The notes beneath the pieces were generated by a model. That model saw only the letters and a program-made list of their open reading frames with translations, was not told the origin of the DNA and did not search any database. Shown piece after piece: positions 61,798 through 64,000 of a DNA stretch of 64,000 bases. Every line of letters begins with the position of its first letter. Position 1 is the stretch's first letter. The stretch lies in the NCBI RefSeq assembly GCF_036850765.1, contig NC_089490.1:289274982-289338981 (forward strand), written 5' to 3'. This stretch comes from Saccopteryx bilineata. Lineage: Eukaryota > Chordata > Mammalia > Chiroptera > Emballonuridae. A program made the translations under genes and the position numbers.

Positions 61798-61900
61798 GTT
61801 GGTGTCAGAAGTTGTCTGAAAAATAAGTGATGAGATAAGCTCTGGGACCTGGGTTACTGAATATCAGGCTGAAACTGGGGACCCCACTGCCACTGAGAAG
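61798..61900 (+). mobile_element. ERVL internal 5' end with primer-binding-like site
   Basis: Directly after the LTR, TTGGTGTCAGAAGTTGTCTG resembles the ERVL primer-binding site (complementary to tRNA-Leu), with substitutions. The next hundred bases may be leader sequence. No gag or pol frame could be recognised. Fossil. Confidence 0.5.
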
Positions 61901-63190
61901 TGGAGGATAGATGAGGGTAGACTATCACAAGCGGAGAGGAGATGGTAGGGCTTAGGAAGAAATACATGAATTGGAGTAATGGACCAAAACTATGAATAGT
62001 AGAAAATATTTAATAACTATAACAATAATGGCATTAGATGAACATAGATACACTGAACTGATAATGGGGGGAAAATGTCATGGAAAGCTAAAGCAATGAA
62101 CAAGAAATTGCATACCAAGTATAAAAAAAAAACAAAGTCTCTTTTGTGCAAATGGTCTCTAATCCACCCTCCTACAGTGAGAAGGCAAAGAAATTGTGGA
62201 CTAGGTTCAAGAGTTATTATCAAATTATACTGTAGGCCAAAACAAGTTGGTTCTACCAAAGTCAACAATCACTGCAAACTTTATATGGAAATTCTTTTTG
62301 AATCTTTTGGAATGAATATATTTTCCAATACTGTGAATTTTTAATTATTTTTTTTGTTAAAGGTTGTTACCTCAAAATGGATTTTACATGTCAGAAAAGA
62401 GCATCCTTTTTTCCTCTTTCCTTACTGATGGCCACAGTTGTCCCAGGTGTGAAACTCAGTACTGGAGTTGGCTTTAAAATGGCTGATGAACTCCTAAAGA
62501 TGAGCAGGACAGAAGTTTGACGGTTTTGTCCCGAAAGTAAGTTTTCCTCTATAGGATCATTTTTGCCCAAAAGAATTATAACACCAACTATATTTACTGG
62601 AGATGTGAAAAACACAAACAGAAAGTGTCCAAAGATGAGATGCAGCATCCAAAGGTGAGTCCAGGAAGAGAAGATTAAGAAAAGGAAGACATAACTTAAT
62701 CAGGAATCAATGTAATCAAATTTTAGGTTCCAACAGAAACAATCAGCTACACAGATAAATCTTCTGAAAAAAAACAACAACAATATATCAAGAAATGATT
62801 TGAAACCTGGAGTGGAACTAACTTTGAGAGAACAAATAGAGGTTGGATAAAATATCAGGGTACATATGGGGCAATAAAGTGTTCTTCCAATGAGGTTTTG
62901 GTCATTAGAGTTCAAATTTATATTCACTTATTCCTTGGGCACATTACCAGTGCTGCTCAAATTTTAATTTAAATATAAATCACGTGGGGGTCATTTTAAA
63001 ATTCAGATTCTGATTTTGTAAGTATGTGTTAGGGGCTAAGATTCTAAATCCCTAAAACCATCTTAGGGACCCTTAGGGGAAAGATAATTTGGAAAAACAA
63101 CGGAAATGTAGAAAATTAGGAAGGGGTAGATAAGAGCAGCATGAATCTAGGAGGACATTTGGAGACAGAAATATTAACTCATAGATTCTA
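61900..63190. other. Unassigned sequence
   Basis: Possibly decayed ERVL interior in the first part, but I have no protein-level support. No gene recognised. Confidence 0.35.
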
Positions 63191-63205
63191 GATGCTGACT
63201 TTTTC

Positions 63206-63539
63206 TTTCTTTTTTCTTTTCTGTTCCATGTGAGAAGAGGGGAGACAGAAAGACAAACTCCTGCATGCACCTTAACCGGGATTCACTCAGCAACCCCCAT
63301 CTGGGAACATGCTGGCAATTGAGCTATTTTTAATATCTGAGGTGGAGGCTTCATGGAGTCATTGTTGCAAATGTGCTAGAATCAATTACCCCATGGCTGT
63401 GGAGGGGCAAGAGAGAGAGAAAGAGGAGAAGGATGGAGAAATAGATGGTCGCTGCTTCTGTGTACCCTGACTGGGAATCAAACCTGGGACATCCATCATC
63501 CAGGCCGATGTTTTACCACTGAACGAACGGGTCATCACA
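63206..63539 (-). mobile_element. Type D tRNA-derived SINE
   Basis: The head-like sequence is at the right end (GACCCGTTCGTTCAGTGGTA), followed by a B-box-like GGTTTGATTCCC, the 'cttctcc'-equivalent, CCACAGCCATGGGGTAATTG and a terminal AGTTTGTCTTTCTGTCTCCC block with a poly-A tail. The duplication ATGCTGACTTTTTC lies at 63192-63205 and 63540-63553. Confidence 0.9.
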
Positions 63540-63553
63540 ATGCTGACTTTTTC

Positions 63554-64000
63554 AACATTGAGAAAGAAACATACCGGAAGACATGCTGATAAGATTCTGT
63601 AGAGAATTGTGCTGCTTCCCATTTCTATGTTAAGAGAAAACTGTGGTACCAGAGGCAACTCTCCGTCCCATCCACAGAACATGTGTTCTCTGGGTGAGAA
63701 GGAGACTCGACCCTATGTTCCATTGTTGAAATGTTGAAAACCTCATGATGTAAAATACCCTAAAGTAAGTGATTGAAACATACTACAGTGTACAGAAGGA
63801 CCCATACAGCAATGCTGCCTTAAGAAGTGAGTTACACCAGCCACTAGTGAAAAATAAAGGTAAGTCAAAAAATTACTAACAATGATTCTCCCCCCTCCCT
63901 TTCCATTGAATACTCTACATTCAGAATCACCACCTGATCATTTATTTAATTTCAGTTTTCCCATGTTTTGGAAAAAAAATTTACTAGGATCATTCAGACC
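63554..64000. other. Unassigned window end
   Basis: Unique-looking sequence with no recognised feature. Confidence 0.4.

Noticed and set aside
62017..62344. Frames of 83-89 codons on both strands
   Set aside because: No recognisable domain; possible ERVL decay, but without protein-level support I do not call a gene.

Overview
This window is AT-rich, repeat-dense mammalian nuclear DNA. I read it as coming from a bat, most likely the horseshoe/leaf-nosed lineage (Rhinolophoidea). The argument rests on its tRNA-derived SINEs. Three families recur: type A with a GGCCCTGGCCGGTTGGCTCA head, type B with a CCTGACCTGTGGTGGCGCAG head, and type C with a CCTGACCGGGCGGTGGCGCA head. I recall these heads from that lineage, and they differ from the classic vespertilionid VES head as I remember it. 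I could not run a repeat-library search, so family names come from memory and visual alignment, and the boundaries of old copies are approximate.

No intact protein-coding gene is visible. The open frames are short and most lie in repeats, microsatellites or unique AT-rich sequence without recognisable protein. The only coding remnants I can support are two mariner-like transposase N-termini, each inside an internally deleted transposon. One is at 16154-16749 (ORF remnant 16228-16575) and the other at 48089-48685 (remnant 48202-48498). Both elements are just under 600 bp, flanked by TA, and keep only the DNA-binding half.

Layout: 1-13.4 kb holds SINEs, one with a hAT-like insertion, plus an MLT1-like LTR, an L2 copy split by a composite SINE, and a young-looking bat L1 3' end. 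13.4-19 kb has MIRs, SINEs, the first mariner and a second split L2. 19-30.4 kb is mostly unique sequence with three stretches that look like conserved noncoding DNA; one carries a perfect P4-type homeodomain palindrome. It also has an L1M tail, a long L2 and a 58-bp tandem duplication. 30.4-35.6 kb has a SINE/L1-tail unit inside one target-site duplication, an L2 split by an MLT1-like LTR, and another type A SINE. At 38.8-39.6 kb a CpG-rich island with strong splice donors is the best candidate for a promoter and first exon, probably on the minus strand. 40-49.3 kb holds hAT fossils, SINEs (one with a roughly 370-bp tetranucleotide tail), MIRs, the second mariner and a probable solo LTR. 49.3-64 kb has an antisense L1M of about 1.3 kb, more SINEs and an ERVL/MLT2-type LTR with an adjoining primer-binding-like site.

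The overall picture is an intergenic or large-intronic region whose structure is mainly layered transposon history. The regulatory candidates at about 20 kb, 29.5 kb and 39 kb are the non-repeat features most worth testing.
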